Shown: piece after piece, positions 44,679 to 52,965 of the stretch
Numbering within the stretch: the stretch's first letter is position 1
Layout of the letters: the number at the start of each line of letters is the position of its first letter
NCBI RefSeq assembly: GCF_000308435.1
Contig: NZ_BAFR01000147.1
Span: 1 to 64,000 of the forward strand
Origin: Nocardia araoensis NBRC 100135
GTDB taxonomy: Bacteria; Actinomycetota; Actinomycetes; Mycobacteriales; Mycobacteriaceae
DNA length: 64,000 nucleotides
Reading direction: 5' to 3'
Position numbers and translations under genes: made by a program
Notes under the pieces: generated by a model
What the model was told of the DNA's origin: nothing
Seen by the model: the letters and a program-made list of their open reading frames with translations, nothing else
Database searches by the model: none

Positions 44679-46460
44679 TCAGCGGGCGACCACGTCCTCG
44701 CCGAGGAATCCACCCGACTGGTGCCGCCACAGCTGAGCGTAGGTCCCTCGCGCGCACAACAGCTCCTCGTGCGTCCCCTCCTCGACGACACGCCCGTGGT
44801 CGAGCACCACCAGCCGATCCATCCCGGCCACGGTGCTCAGCCGATGCGCAACGACCAGCGCCGTTCGCCCATCCATCAACCCCCAGAGCGCCTGCTGCAC
44901 AAGTAATTCGCTCTCCGAGTCGAGGGCGCTGGTGGCCTCGTCCAAGAGCAGGATGGGCGCGTCCCGCAGGATGGCGCGCGCCAGCGCGACCCGCTGACGC
45001 TGGCCGCCCGACAGTTTCACGCCGCGCTCGCCGATCAGCGTTTCCATACCCTGCGGCAGCGCGTCCGCGAACTCGGTGACGTGCGCGGCATCGGCGGCCC
45101 GAAGGATCTCCTCGTCCGTGGCCTCCGGGCGGGCGAACCGGATGTTCTCGCTCAGGGTCCGGTGGAACATGGCCGGATCCTGCGGCACGTAGGCGATCAG
45201 ACTGCGCAGATCCGCCTGCCGCAGCCGAGCGATGTCCTGCCCGCCTATGCGTATCGTTCCGGATTGGACATCCATCAACCGCAGCAGCAGTTGGGTGATG
45301 GTGGTCTTGCCACCGCCGGATCGTCCGACCAGGCCTACCTTGGCGCCGCTGGGTACGTGCAGATCCAATCCGCGGAACAGCTGCCGAGCACCCTCGTGCG
45401 TGAAGTCCACTGCTTCGAAGCGCACGTCGAAGCCCGCGGGCCGCAGTGGTTCCGGATGTGCGGCATCGAGCACCTTCGGCTCGTCGAGCAGCAGTTCGGT
45501 GAACTGCGCCGCCTCGGTGAGCACGGTCTCCAACCGCCGGTAGATCTGATTGAACCGGAACATGATCCCGGTGGCGTTGAAGTAGTAGGTGAACGCCACC
45601 ACGATGGCCTCCACCCCCGCATTCCCGCCGCCGAGGCCCAGCGCGATCAACAGGCCCGTCACGTTGGTGAGCACCAACAGCGGCGCCACCAGCGTATCTA
45701 TCCGCAGGTTCGCGTAATCCCAGGAGCGCAACGACTTCCGCCGCGACGAGGCGACCCGCCGCCGATGCTCGGCCGCCTCCTGCGGTTCGGCGGCGAAGGC
45801 GCGCACCACCTGCATATTGGCCAGGCTGTCGGCCACATGTCCGGAAACCTGCGCGATGGCGGCCTCCCGGTCGTCGACGAGCTTCTGGCGGCGGCGGATC
45901 AAGGGCATGATGACCAGCGCGGTCACCACGATCATCCCCACCAGCACAACGACCAGCACCGGGTTGTAGCGCCACAACACCACCGAGGCGAACATCAGCG
46001 GCACCAGCGCCGCCAGGATCTCGAAGGCGAGGGTGTCCACGAACTGCTCGAATCGGGACGCGAAGCTGAGTGATCGCTTCGTCAGCGAACCGGCGAAGTT
46101 GTTGTGGAAGAACGCCGCGTCCTTGGCGAGCAGCTCGTCCATGGCGAGCACGTACAGGTGCTCGATACCGTAGGCATCCACTCGGTTCAGACAGTGGATC
46201 CCGATGCGCCACAGCAGTTCCGCGAGCAGCAGGGTGCCGCCGAAGGCGAGAATGTACCAGGCCAGAGACCCGAAACTCGCGTCCCCGGTCACCGCGACCC
46301 GACCGACCACCATGGCGACGATCAGCGGTGCGACATACAGGTTGCAGACATTGCCGAGCGCAGGCGCCAACAGCGCCGGAATCGTCGTGGCCTTGCGCGC
46401 GGCCATCTCCCGCCCATAGAAACGCAGCACCAACTCGACCGCCGTCGCGCGTGAACTCAT
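44679..46460 (-). CDS. ABC transporter, fused permease-ATPase (exporter type)
   Basis: 593 residues: a six-helix membrane domain (about 25-320) followed by an ATPase with Walker A GRSGGGKTT, Q-loop YVPQDPAMFHRT, signature LSGGQRQRVALARA, Walker B ILLLDEATSALDSE and H-loop AHRLS. This half-transporter layout forms homodimeric exporters of lipids, drugs or peptides. It lies 261 nt downstream of the P450-peptide pair in the same orientation and could export that product. The region in between contains only remnants. Confidence 0.9.
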   Translation of the reverse strand: MSSRATAVELVLRFYGREMAARKATTIPALLAPALGNVCNLYVAPLIVAMVVGRVAVTGDASFGSLAWYILAFGGTLLLAELLWRIGIHCLNRVDAYGIEHLYVLAMDELLAKDAAFFHNNFAGSLTKRSLSFASRFEQFVDTLAFEILAALVPLMFASVVLWRYNPVLVVVLVGMIVVTALVIMPLIRRRQKLVDDREAAIAQVSGHVADSLANMQVVRAFAAEPQEAAEHRRRVASSRRKSLRSWDYANLRIDTLVAPLLVLTNVTGLLIALGLGGGNAGVEAIVVAFTYYFNATGIMFRFNQIYRRLETVLTEAAQFTELLLDEPKVLDAAHPEPLRPAGFDVRFEAVDFTHEGARQLFRGLDLHVPSGAKVGLVGRSGGGKTTITQLLLRLMDVQSGTIRIGGQDIARLRQADLRSLIAYVPQDPAMFHRTLSENIRFARPEATDEEILRAADAAHVTEFADALPQGMETLIGERGVKLSGGQRQRVALARAILRDAPILLLDEATSALDSESELLVQQALWGLMDGRTALVVAHRLSTVAGMDRLVVLDHGRVVEEGTHEELLCARGTYAQLWRHQSGGFLGEDVVAR

Positions 46461-46593
46461 GCTCCCCCTCGTCTGGAATCGAACGAGCGACGCAGGTGAG
46501 CAATTATCCCGAGCACAGGCGGCCTACCGCCAGCGATTTTCGCCGACCACGGCTGCGAACCGTGGTTCTCATGATCGGCCAACAAGGTACAGG

Positions 46594-46715
46594 TCAGGGC
46601 TCGAGCACGATTTTGCCGTGGGTGTTCCTCTGACCGACAGCACTGTTCGCCGGCCGAATCGAGCATCACGATGACCGAGAGCTGGTTGGCGTCGGTCGAG
46701 CCATCCAGCCGGTAG
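46594..46715 (-). pseudogene. Possible remnant of a zinc-type NADP oxidoreductase C-terminus
   Basis: Minus-strand frames contain TDANQLSVIVML and, shifted, RNTHGKIVLEP followed by a stop at 46594. These resemble the last two segments of quinone oxidoreductases of the zinc-type alcohol dehydrogenase family. The segment is short and frameshifted. The other ~130 nt up to the ABC transporter start hold nothing recognisable. Confidence 0.35.
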
Positions 46716-46720
46716 CAGAA

Positions 46721-46792
46721 TCATCCGTATTGGGCGGGGTCCCAGGTACGGGTCGGCTTGTTGGTGATGATGAACAGCAATGCCTTGATCAT
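46721..46792 (-). CDS. 23-residue peptide gene coupled to a P450; candidate RiPP precursor
   Basis: The ATG overlaps the P450 stop by 4 nt (ATGA) and is preceded by AAGGAGGTGA at ideal distance, the best Shine-Dalgarno sequence in this window. The peptide starts MIKALLFIITNK and ends TWDPAQYG. It thus has a hydrophobic N-terminal leader-like part and a C-terminal Trp (17) and Tyr (22) spaced as a possible crosslink pair. Known P450-modified ribosomal peptides (biarylitides, atropopeptides) have tiny precursors beside one P450 and are crosslinked at Trp/Tyr. The alternative is the decayed start of a longer gene, since the frame after the stop still shows remnant-like codons. Confidence 0.6.
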   Translation of the reverse strand: MIKALLFIITNKPTRTWDPAQYG

Positions 46793-47967
46793 GATGTCAC
46801 CTCCTTCCTGGGGCTCGGTCGGGCGTGGACAGGGCTCGTGGGGGTACGCCGCAGGGTGAACGGCCTGGGGGTCGCGGCATTGGTCACGATCGGGCGGGTA
46901 TCACCGCCGCCGATGACGCGCAGAGAGGTGTTCTCGATGAGGGTGGTGGCTGCATCGGTGACCAGATCGTGGGCGACCGCGGCGCCGGCGCAGGTGAAGG
47001 GGCCGGAACTGAAGGGCACGAATGGGCCGTGCTCGCCCGGTCGAATCCAGCGGTCGGGTTGGAATGCCCATGGTCTGGTCCAGTGTTTGTTGTCGTGATG
47101 GAGCAGATAGGGGCTGACGGACAGCAGGTCGCCGGTCTGGAAGGCGATCCCCCCGAACTCGGCGGGATAGGGGACGGGACGGCTGACCATCCAGGAGACC
47201 GGCCGGTGCCGCAGGGCCTCACGTACCACCCAATCGACGGGCCAAGGCCATGGTGCGCCGGGAGAGTGGAGACTGCCCAGCAGCACCGACCACGCGAGCG
47301 AGTAGCCCAGCGGTCCCACAATGGACCGGAACATGAGCACATACAGCTGCGCCACCGTCGTATCGGTGATGCCGTCGGGACAGGCACCGATCACGGCATC
47401 GAGCAGATCCCGTGGTTCGGCTTCCGCACTGCGGCCGGTGGCGCTGCGCCGGTCCCGGATCTGCTCGTTCAGCGCGGTGGACAGCTTGGTGCGCAACAAC
47501 TGCGCCCGCGCCCGCTGCGCCATTCGGGCCGGGCGGAGCGCGCCCACGCGTGCATTTCGCTCCAGCAACCGCCGCAATTCTGGAGAACCATCGGGGTGCA
47601 ATAACAGGTCCGCGGTGCACCGAAACACCAGCTCGACCCCCGCTGCGGGCCAGCGGGTGACGGAGGGCATTTCGAGCACCGCCGCCGCCAGGGACTCGCG
47701 ATACTCGGGCGTATGCGTCCGCAGAATCGCGCGCACCGCGCGGCCGAAATCGACCTGAGCAGACCGCGAAGGCAGCATAGAACCGAAGAACCCGGACTTC
47801 CCCGCATTGAAAGCGCGGTCACTCAACACCGTCAGCGCCAGACCCGTATCGCCGACACACCACCCGCCCCACGGCAGCCCGAACACCTCTACCGGGCTGG
47901 TCCGGCGCAGATTCTCGAGGAAACCCAACGGATCACGCCGGAACCGGCGCATCTCTGCAAAACCCAT
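46789..47967 (-). CDS. Cytochrome P450, candidate peptide-crosslinking enzyme
   Basis: 392 residues. ExxR is intact (EALR in VVREALRHRP) and the haem loop FSSGPFTCAGAAVAH holds Cys326. Helix I lacks the usual acid-Thr pair (IVGPLGYSLAW), as found in some P450s that do not hydroxylate freely. Upstream is a GNAT gene and downstream, coupled by ATGA, a 23-residue peptide gene, followed by an exporter. The base composition is slightly less GC-rich than the flanking pathways, suggesting acquisition. Confidence 0.85.
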   Translation of the reverse strand: MGFAEMRRFRRDPLGFLENLRRTSPVEVFGLPWGGWCVGDTGLALTVLSDRAFNAGKSGFFGSMLPSRSAQVDFGRAVRAILRTHTPEYRESLAAAVLEMPSVTRWPAAGVELVFRCTADLLLHPDGSPELRRLLERNARVGALRPARMAQRARAQLLRTKLSTALNEQIRDRRSATGRSAEAEPRDLLDAVIGACPDGITDTTVAQLYVLMFRSIVGPLGYSLAWSVLLGSLHSPGAPWPWPVDWVVREALRHRPVSWMVSRPVPYPAEFGGIAFQTGDLLSVSPYLLHHDNKHWTRPWAFQPDRWIRPGEHGPFVPFSSGPFTCAGAAVAHDLVTDAATTLIENTSLRVIGGGDTRPIVTNAATPRPFTLRRTPTSPVHARPSPRKEVTS

Positions 47968-47975
47968 CGGACGGT

Positions 47976-47990
47976 CCTCTCATAGAGAGG
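47976..47990 (-). promoter_or_regulatory. Palindrome covering the P450 ribosome-binding site
   Basis: CCTCTC-ATA-GAGAGG is a perfect inverted repeat. On the minus strand its second arm GAGAGG is the P450 Shine-Dalgarno sequence, about 8 nt before the ATG, and the first arm is its exact complement. In the mRNA this hairpin would hide the ribosome site; on DNA it could be an operator. Confidence 0.55.
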
Positions 47991-48200
47991 GTGAGCGATT
48001 CATCAGATGTTTCGAGCGGATCAGTCCACTGGCTGTGCGTACGAACGCAGATCAAGCATAGTCTCGAGTAATTTTGCAAGCGAGGCCGTGGAAGTCGACC
48101 ACCAGGCGATTACCCCGGCACCGCCGCCTATCGAACACTGTGCCGGCAGTGGTATCGGTTCACGATCACCCGCGACCGCCGGGCAACCGGTCATTGAGGT

Positions 48201-48785
48201 CTAACCGGTACAAACCCGATCCGTCTCGGCGAGGATTCCCGTGGCCAGGCGCGCGTACATGAACATGTCGCGGCGTCGATCGCCGACCTTCTGCCACGAT
48301 CTGAGGAGCCCTTCGCATTCGAAACCGGCTCTCTGCGCAGTGCGGATCGAAGCGCGGTTCCAAGGTTCCACATAGAGCTGGAGCCGTGGGATATGCAGCT
48401 CTTCCAGCGCCCAGGTAGCCATTGCCGCCAGAGCATGCGCGGCGACGCCATGGCCGCGGGCAGAGCGGACCACCCAGTAGCTGAGCGATGCGCGACCTTC
48501 GTCGATGTCCTTCAACCACAGGTCGATACTTCCCAGTGGTGTGTTGTCCCGTCGCCGGACGATCACCATCGGGTATCCGGTTCGATCGGTCGCTCGTTGC
48601 CGCTGGCGTTCGACAAACCGCGTTGCATCCTCGCGAGAGAAGGTCTCCGGCACCGTGGTTATCGGAATCACGTCGTCGGCAGAGGCTTCCCTGACAAGCT
48701 CGAGGTCTGCCGCGGACAACGACCACGGGCGGAGTTCCAAGTCTGCGGTGGCTCTCAGATGCGGTACTTGCAGAGCATCGTCCAT
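48201..48785 (-). CDS. GNAT family N-acetyltransferase (RimJ/RimL-like)
   Basis: 194 residues. GGGGAGG precedes the ATG. The acetyl-CoA loop is SARGHGVAAHALAAM (about 120-134), followed by LQLYVEPWNRASIRTAQRAGFECEG, the usual RimJ/RimL segment. It acetylates an amino group of a protein N-terminus or a small molecule. It lies 233 nt upstream of the P450 in the same orientation; N-terminal acetylation of the candidate peptide is one possibility. The gap between holds no recognisable gene. Confidence 0.82.
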   Translation of the reverse strand: MDDALQVPHLRATADLELRPWSLSAADLELVREASADDVIPITTVPETFSREDATRFVERQRQRATDRTGYPMVIVRRRDNTPLGSIDLWLKDIDEGRASLSYWVVRSARGHGVAAHALAAMATWALEELHIPRLQLYVEPWNRASIRTAQRAGFECEGLLRSWQKVGDRRRDMFMYARLATGILAETDRVCTG

Positions 48786-48877
48786 GGTCAGCCTCCCCAC
48801 GATATGCACAGGATATCGGCCCGGTGTCACCATAACCACTTCCACTTCCGGGTACCGCAGGCACACGCCGACCCCCG

Positions 48878-48972
48878 CATTCGATCGCCTCCGGCAGGCA
48901 TCGGGCGGTTGCCGACGACTCCTTGTCCGGCGGGTAGCCATGCTCGAGCAACAGGCGCTTGATCCGGGCTGC
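48878..48972 (-). pseudogene. Remnant of a type I restriction endonuclease (HsdR) C-terminus
   Basis: One minus-strand frame reads ARIKRLLLEHGYPPDKESSAT, matching the DUF3387 end of HsdR proteins (RKYGYPPDKQ pattern). Nothing else of the subunit is left, and the other ~240 nt of this gap (48786-49124) are unrecognised. It marks a former defence or mobile segment at the edge of the accessory region. Confidence 0.55.
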
Positions 48973-49124
48973 TGCGAACCCAGCTACGCGACGAGCATGC
49001 CGTCGTGCCCGTGCCGGACGCACCGGCCGTCACGACCGTCATCGCTTGGCCGCCACACAGCAGATCCAAAACCGTCGCCGACCTCGTCCACACCGCGACA
49101 CGCCTCTGACCGTCGCCGGCCGCA

Positions 49125-49904
49125 TCAGGCATAACCGTAGTACCGCCGCACCAGTCGCTCGTAGACGTAGGCCGGGACAAGCCTGCGGGTCCAGAAGGAC
49201 AACCGGACGTCCCGACCGCACAGGTACGACTGCCGGGGCCGGGCGGCGGCGAGGATCACCGCGACCTTCCTTGCGACCGTTTCCGCGGATTGTCCCGCCG
49301 CCAGGTAGCCGCGCACCAGGTTCAGCACGGCCGCGCGGTCGCGGTCGTATGCGGCGATCGGGTCGGACATGTGCACTGCCGTGTCGATGATCGGGGTGAC
49401 GGTCCATCCGGGGACGAGCACCGACACCTGCACACCGAACCCGGCCGCCTCCATCCGCGCGGCCTCGCCGATACGCTCGACAGCCGCCTTTGTGGCCGAG
49501 TACCAACCGCCGTACGGCTCCGCGATCGCGCCCGCTCCCGAACTCACCACGATCACCCGGCCCGCGCCCTGATCCCGCAGTAGCGGCAGCACGGCTCGCA
49601 GCACGCGATGGGTGCCGAGCACGTTGGTGTCGAACAGTGCCGCGGCTTCCTCCGGCGTGGTCTCCTCGACCGAGCCGACCACGCCGTAGGCCGCGAAGGT
49701 GACTACCGCATCGATGCGGCCGTGCCGTGCGTGCGCGTCACGCACCCAGCGGTCCACCGCTTCCGGGTCGCGCACGTCCACTCGCGCGACACCCGATGCC
49801 GGCACCCGGTCGCATCCTTCGACGGTGTATCCCAGTGCCGCAAGGTGTTCCATGGTGGCCGCACCCATACCGTTCGCGGCCCCGGTGACGAGCACGACGG
49901 TCAT
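49125..49904 (-). CDS. SDR, last gene of the FAAL-ACP-oxoamine synthase operon
   Basis: 259 residues. TGAANGMG cofactor loop (about 9-16), FAAYGVVG strand, VSSGAGAIAEPYGGWYSATK active site with Ser, Tyr and Lys. Its ATG overlaps the stop of the lipid kinase gene. In this pathway it is the obvious candidate for reducing the alpha-amino ketone made by the oxoamine synthase. The C-terminus (LVPAYVYERLVRRYYGYA) is basic and aromatic, possibly membrane-associating. Confidence 0.84.
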   Translation of the reverse strand: MTVVLVTGAANGMGAATMEHLAALGYTVEGCDRVPASGVARVDVRDPEAVDRWVRDAHARHGRIDAVVTFAAYGVVGSVEETTPEEAAALFDTNVLGTHRVLRAVLPLLRDQGAGRVIVVSSGAGAIAEPYGGWYSATKAAVERIGEAARMEAAGFGVQVSVLVPGWTVTPIIDTAVHMSDPIAAYDRDRAAVLNLVRGYLAAGQSAETVARKVAVILAAARPRQSYLCGRDVRLSFWTRRLVPAYVYERLVRRYYGYA

Positions 49905-50842
49905 GCGGCGCACACCCGCAGTACCCGTGGCAGAACTTCCAGTCGCGCCGATTCCACCATCGTGATCTCACCGTCCAGCTCCAGGGGCGCCGGACGGTCG
50001 GGCCGCAGCTCCACCGCCGTGTCCCGGTAGCACACCGCCAGCCGGGAGCCTCGGAACCGCCCGGCGTACAGCCCGGCGATCAGGCCGAGGGTCCGCAGCT
50101 TTCCCGCCGCGGACCAGATGTTCACGTCGAACTGGCCGTCGCCGCGGGTGACCTCGGTGTCGTAACGCATGCCGCCCGCGAAGTGCACGCTCTTGAGTAC
50201 GCCGATGTTGGTGATCGGGGCGCTGTGGGTCCAGGTGCCGCCGCGTATCGAGACCGGCAGCGGCCGGTGGGTGGCGATAGTGGCCAGCGCCGTGGCGAGG
50301 ATGGCGGCTTCGACGCTGCGCGACTTGAGCCAGCCTGCCACGCCGGTGGCGTGGTTGAACGAATGGTTGCCCGCCGCGACCAGTCCCATGCTGGCGTTGA
50401 GCAAGAAGTAGCGGACGACGCGCGTGCCGTCGGCCAGCAGCATGCCGGCTTTGCCCACGTCGACGAGTTCGGCGCGCGCGGCGTCCAGCCGCACCGGGAT
50501 GGCGCCGACGCGCGCGCTCGCGGGCACCGGCTTGTGGAAGTCGTTGGAGCTGCCCAGTCCGACCGCCCCGAGCGCCGACCCGGCGGCGCGGGGCCGGTCG
50601 GTCGCGGGGTCCATGAGGGCGTTCAGCACCAGGTTCACCATGCCGTCGCCACCGGCGGCCACCAGCACCCGCGGAGGATTCGGCCGGGTGGCGGCCGCGC
50701 GCACGATCTCGGTGGCGTGCCGAGGGTCGGAGGGCAGTTCGACGGACAGGTCCGGATGGCGAGTACGCAGCACGGATTCCACCGGCTGCCAACGCCGCAG
50801 CGCGGTGCCCGCGTTCGACCGCGGGTTCAGGACGACGAGCAC
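49901..50842 (-). CDS. Lipid kinase, diacylglycerol/sphingosine kinase family (YegS-like)
   Basis: 313 residues from a GTG with GAGGAGG upstream. NPRSNAGTALRRW starts the catalytic domain, AAGGDGMVNLVLN is the GGDGT-type nucleotide loop and GLGSSNDFHK the next conserved loop. This family phosphorylates diacylglycerol, sphingosine and related lipid alcohols. In an operon with an oxoamine synthase it may phosphorylate the amino alcohol. It overlaps the HAD gene end by 16 nt and the SDR start by 4 nt. Confidence 0.86.
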   Translation of the reverse strand: MLVVLNPRSNAGTALRRWQPVESVLRTRHPDLSVELPSDPRHATEIVRAAATRPNPPRVLVAAGGDGMVNLVLNALMDPATDRPRAAGSALGAVGLGSSNDFHKPVPASARVGAIPVRLDAARAELVDVGKAGMLLADGTRVVRYFLLNASMGLVAAGNHSFNHATGVAGWLKSRSVEAAILATALATIATHRPLPVSIRGGTWTHSAPITNIGVLKSVHFAGGMRYDTEVTRGDGQFDVNIWSAAGKLRTLGLIAGLYAGRFRGSRLAVCYRDTAVELRPDRPAPLELDGEITMVESARLEVLPRVLRVCAA

Positions 50843-51561
50843 GAATCCTCCTCGATGCCCAGCCACCGGCGCAGCGCGCTGTGGTCTCCCGTGCTGACCA
50901 AACCGGTGCGGGCCACCGCGGGTGGTATGTCGGTGCTCCGCGCGCCCAGTAGGAACACCGGAATCCCGAGGTGCGCCGCGGGTCCGTCGCTGACGGGATC
51001 GTTGCCGACCATCACGCACTCCCCCGCCGCCGCGCCGAGGTGGTAGAGCACTTCGCGATAGAAATCCAGCCGTGGCTTGGCGCGGCGCATGGTCTCACCG
51101 CTGGTGGTGAACGCGAACGACGCCAGATCGTGTCCGCCCCAGCGGATCCTGGTCTCGACGGTGCTGCGCGGCCACAACGGGTTGGTCGCGACCACTTGAC
51201 GCGCACCCGACGCCGTCAAACGGCGCACCGTCGCGACCGCGGCCGGGCTCGGCGGGAAACACGCTCGCAGCCGGACGAATTCGACCTCCGACAGCCGCGC
51301 CAAGCGGGCCGCGACCACGTCGCGGCTGGTGCCGACGCGTTCGGCGAGCAGTCGCAGCATCAGCTCGGTATTGGTGTGGTCGGTGTCGTTGGCGCGCACG
51401 TCCCGCAGTGTGCGGCGCAACATCGGCAGGAAACGGTGCGGCGGCGCGAGATCGCGGAACACCCATGCCGCCCCGGCGGGCATCAACGTCGCGAAGGTGC
51501 GCCGCCGCAGTCCGATCAGGGTGCCGTCCAGATCCCACAGCACCGTGCGCCGCTCGGTCAT
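50827..51561 (-). CDS. HAD superfamily hydrolase
   Basis: 244 residues. Motif I WDLDGTLIG with the nucleophilic aspartate, motif II threonine in VVATNP, motif III lysine in RRAKPRLDFY and motif IV GNDPVSDG. A helical cap (about 20-110) indicates subclass I. It probably removes phosphate from a small substrate of the pathway. The ATG overlaps the stop of the preceding nucleotidyltransferase-like gene. Confidence 0.86.
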   Translation of the reverse strand: MTERRTVLWDLDGTLIGLRRRTFATLMPAGAAWVFRDLAPPHRFLPMLRRTLRDVRANDTDHTNTELMLRLLAERVGTSRDVVAARLARLSEVEFVRLRACFPPSPAAVATVRRLTASGARQVVATNPLWPRSTVETRIRWGGHDLASFAFTTSGETMRRAKPRLDFYREVLYHLGAAAGECVMVGNDPVSDGPAAHLGIPVFLLGARSTDIPPAVARTGLVSTGDHSALRRWLGIEEDSCSSS

Positions 51562-52964
51562 TCCTGGCTGTCCAGTACGGCTTGCAGATCCGCCTTGGTC
51601 AGCCCGAGCCGGGCGGCGTATTCCTCGATACCGGGCGGCGTGGTCCGCGCGCCGCCGAGCCCGGTGCGCGACCGCAGCTGTCCGGCGTATGCCGCACCGA
51701 GGTCGAAGACCGTCTTGGCGAGCGCGGCGGGGAACAGCCATCGGCCGAGGTCGCGCTGGAACACGCGGGTCAGGCGGTAGGGCGCGATCACGCGCGCGCC
51801 GAGGGCGGCTACCGGGCCCGGGTCGCGCAGCGAACTCATCCGGGCCGCCTCCGCGCCGGGAACCAGGAGCAGCCCGGACCACAGCCGGCCGAAACCGTCC
51901 AGCTTCTCCCGCACGTCGGCGGTCATGTTGAACTCGGTGTAGGCCTTCTCGATGCGGGATGTGTGGGTGGAGCGGCTGCGGAGCAGCGTGTGCACGTCGG
52001 CGACCTTGCGCGCGGTGTCGCCGCGAGTGAACCGGTCCACGCGCGCGGCGATCCGGTCCAGCAGCACGGCGAAGTCGTCGTTGGGCACGAGCCGGTGGGC
52101 GAGCGAAAGGGCGTGGTACATCAGCCCTTCGCTGCCCGCCGCCGCGATCTCGGCGGCGAGCAGGTCATAGTCCAGATCCGCGCCCGCATAGCGGGCCAAG
52201 TTCCAGATGTCCCCGAGTTCGCGGACGCCGGTCTTGTAGTAGGGCAGGTGGATGCCCAGGTGATGCAGGTTGTCCTCGTGCGCCATCGCCCACGCGGGCA
52301 CGCCGTGGAAATCGATGCGCCGCGCGCGCTTCCAGATCGCGGCATAGTCGACCGTGTAGGGCGCCAGCGGGGTGATCAGGCCCCAGTGCGTGCCCACCAC
52401 CAGCGCGCCGTCGCGGGAGACGAACGACGGCAGGTGGTGGGAGCGCTCGGCCCGCGCCTTGGGCGCCTTGCCCAGCAGCTCCGAGGTCGCGAACAGGCCC
52501 AGCTCACGATAGATCTCGACAACGGTGTCGATCTGCTCCGGTTCCACCAGGATGTCCAGGTCGTTCATCCGCTTGTAGCGCGGGTCGTGGTAGATCTCGG
52601 TGGCGAAGAGCATGCCTTTGAGCACCACGCAGCGCACACCCCGCTCGTCGAACCGGCGCAACAGGCGCACCGCGCCCGCCAGGCGGCGGTCGTTCGCGGC
52701 CGCGATCCGCTCCGCGACGGCGTCGAACCGTACTCGCGTCAACGGCGGGACCAGCTCGTACACCCCGGCGGCGAGCAGCGAGTTCCGCACCAGCGGAACC
52801 GTCGCGTTCAGTTGCGCCAGCTCGAAGAAGCTCGTCCAGTCGGTGACCCGGTGCGCCAACTCGGTCAGCTCGAAGCGCTCCGATTCGGTCGGCGCGGCCA
52901 GCGCGGCGTGCACCAGCAGCCGCTCGGCGTCCGTCCCGCCCGCGGCGATCATGGTGTCGGTCAT
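51558..52964 (-). CDS. Nucleotidyltransferase-like protein (NTP_transf_5 type)
   Basis: 468 residues. VVLKGMLFATEIYHDPRYKRMNDLDILV (about 113-140) carries the lysine and the paired aspartates of the uncharacterised nucleotidyltransferase family PF14907, found in many polysaccharide and natural-product clusters. The rest is helical and unassigned. It begins 1 nt after the oxoamine synthase stop. It might activate or transfer a nucleotide or phospho-group to the lipid head, which is speculative. Confidence 0.76.
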   Translation of the reverse strand: MTDTMIAAGGTDAERLLVHAALAAPTESERFELTELAHRVTDWTSFFELAQLNATVPLVRNSLLAAGVYELVPPLTRVRFDAVAERIAAANDRRLAGAVRLLRRFDERGVRCVVLKGMLFATEIYHDPRYKRMNDLDILVEPEQIDTVVEIYRELGLFATSELLGKAPKARAERSHHLPSFVSRDGALVVGTHWGLITPLAPYTVDYAAIWKRARRIDFHGVPAWAMAHEDNLHHLGIHLPYYKTGVRELGDIWNLARYAGADLDYDLLAAEIAAAGSEGLMYHALSLAHRLVPNDDFAVLLDRIAARVDRFTRGDTARKVADVHTLLRSRSTHTSRIEKAYTEFNMTADVREKLDGFGRLWSGLLLVPGAEAARMSSLRDPGPVAALGARVIAPYRLTRVFQRDLGRWLFPAALAKTVFDLGAAYAGQLRSRTGLGGARTTPPGIEEYAARLGLTKADLQAVLDSQE

Positions 52965-52965
52965 A

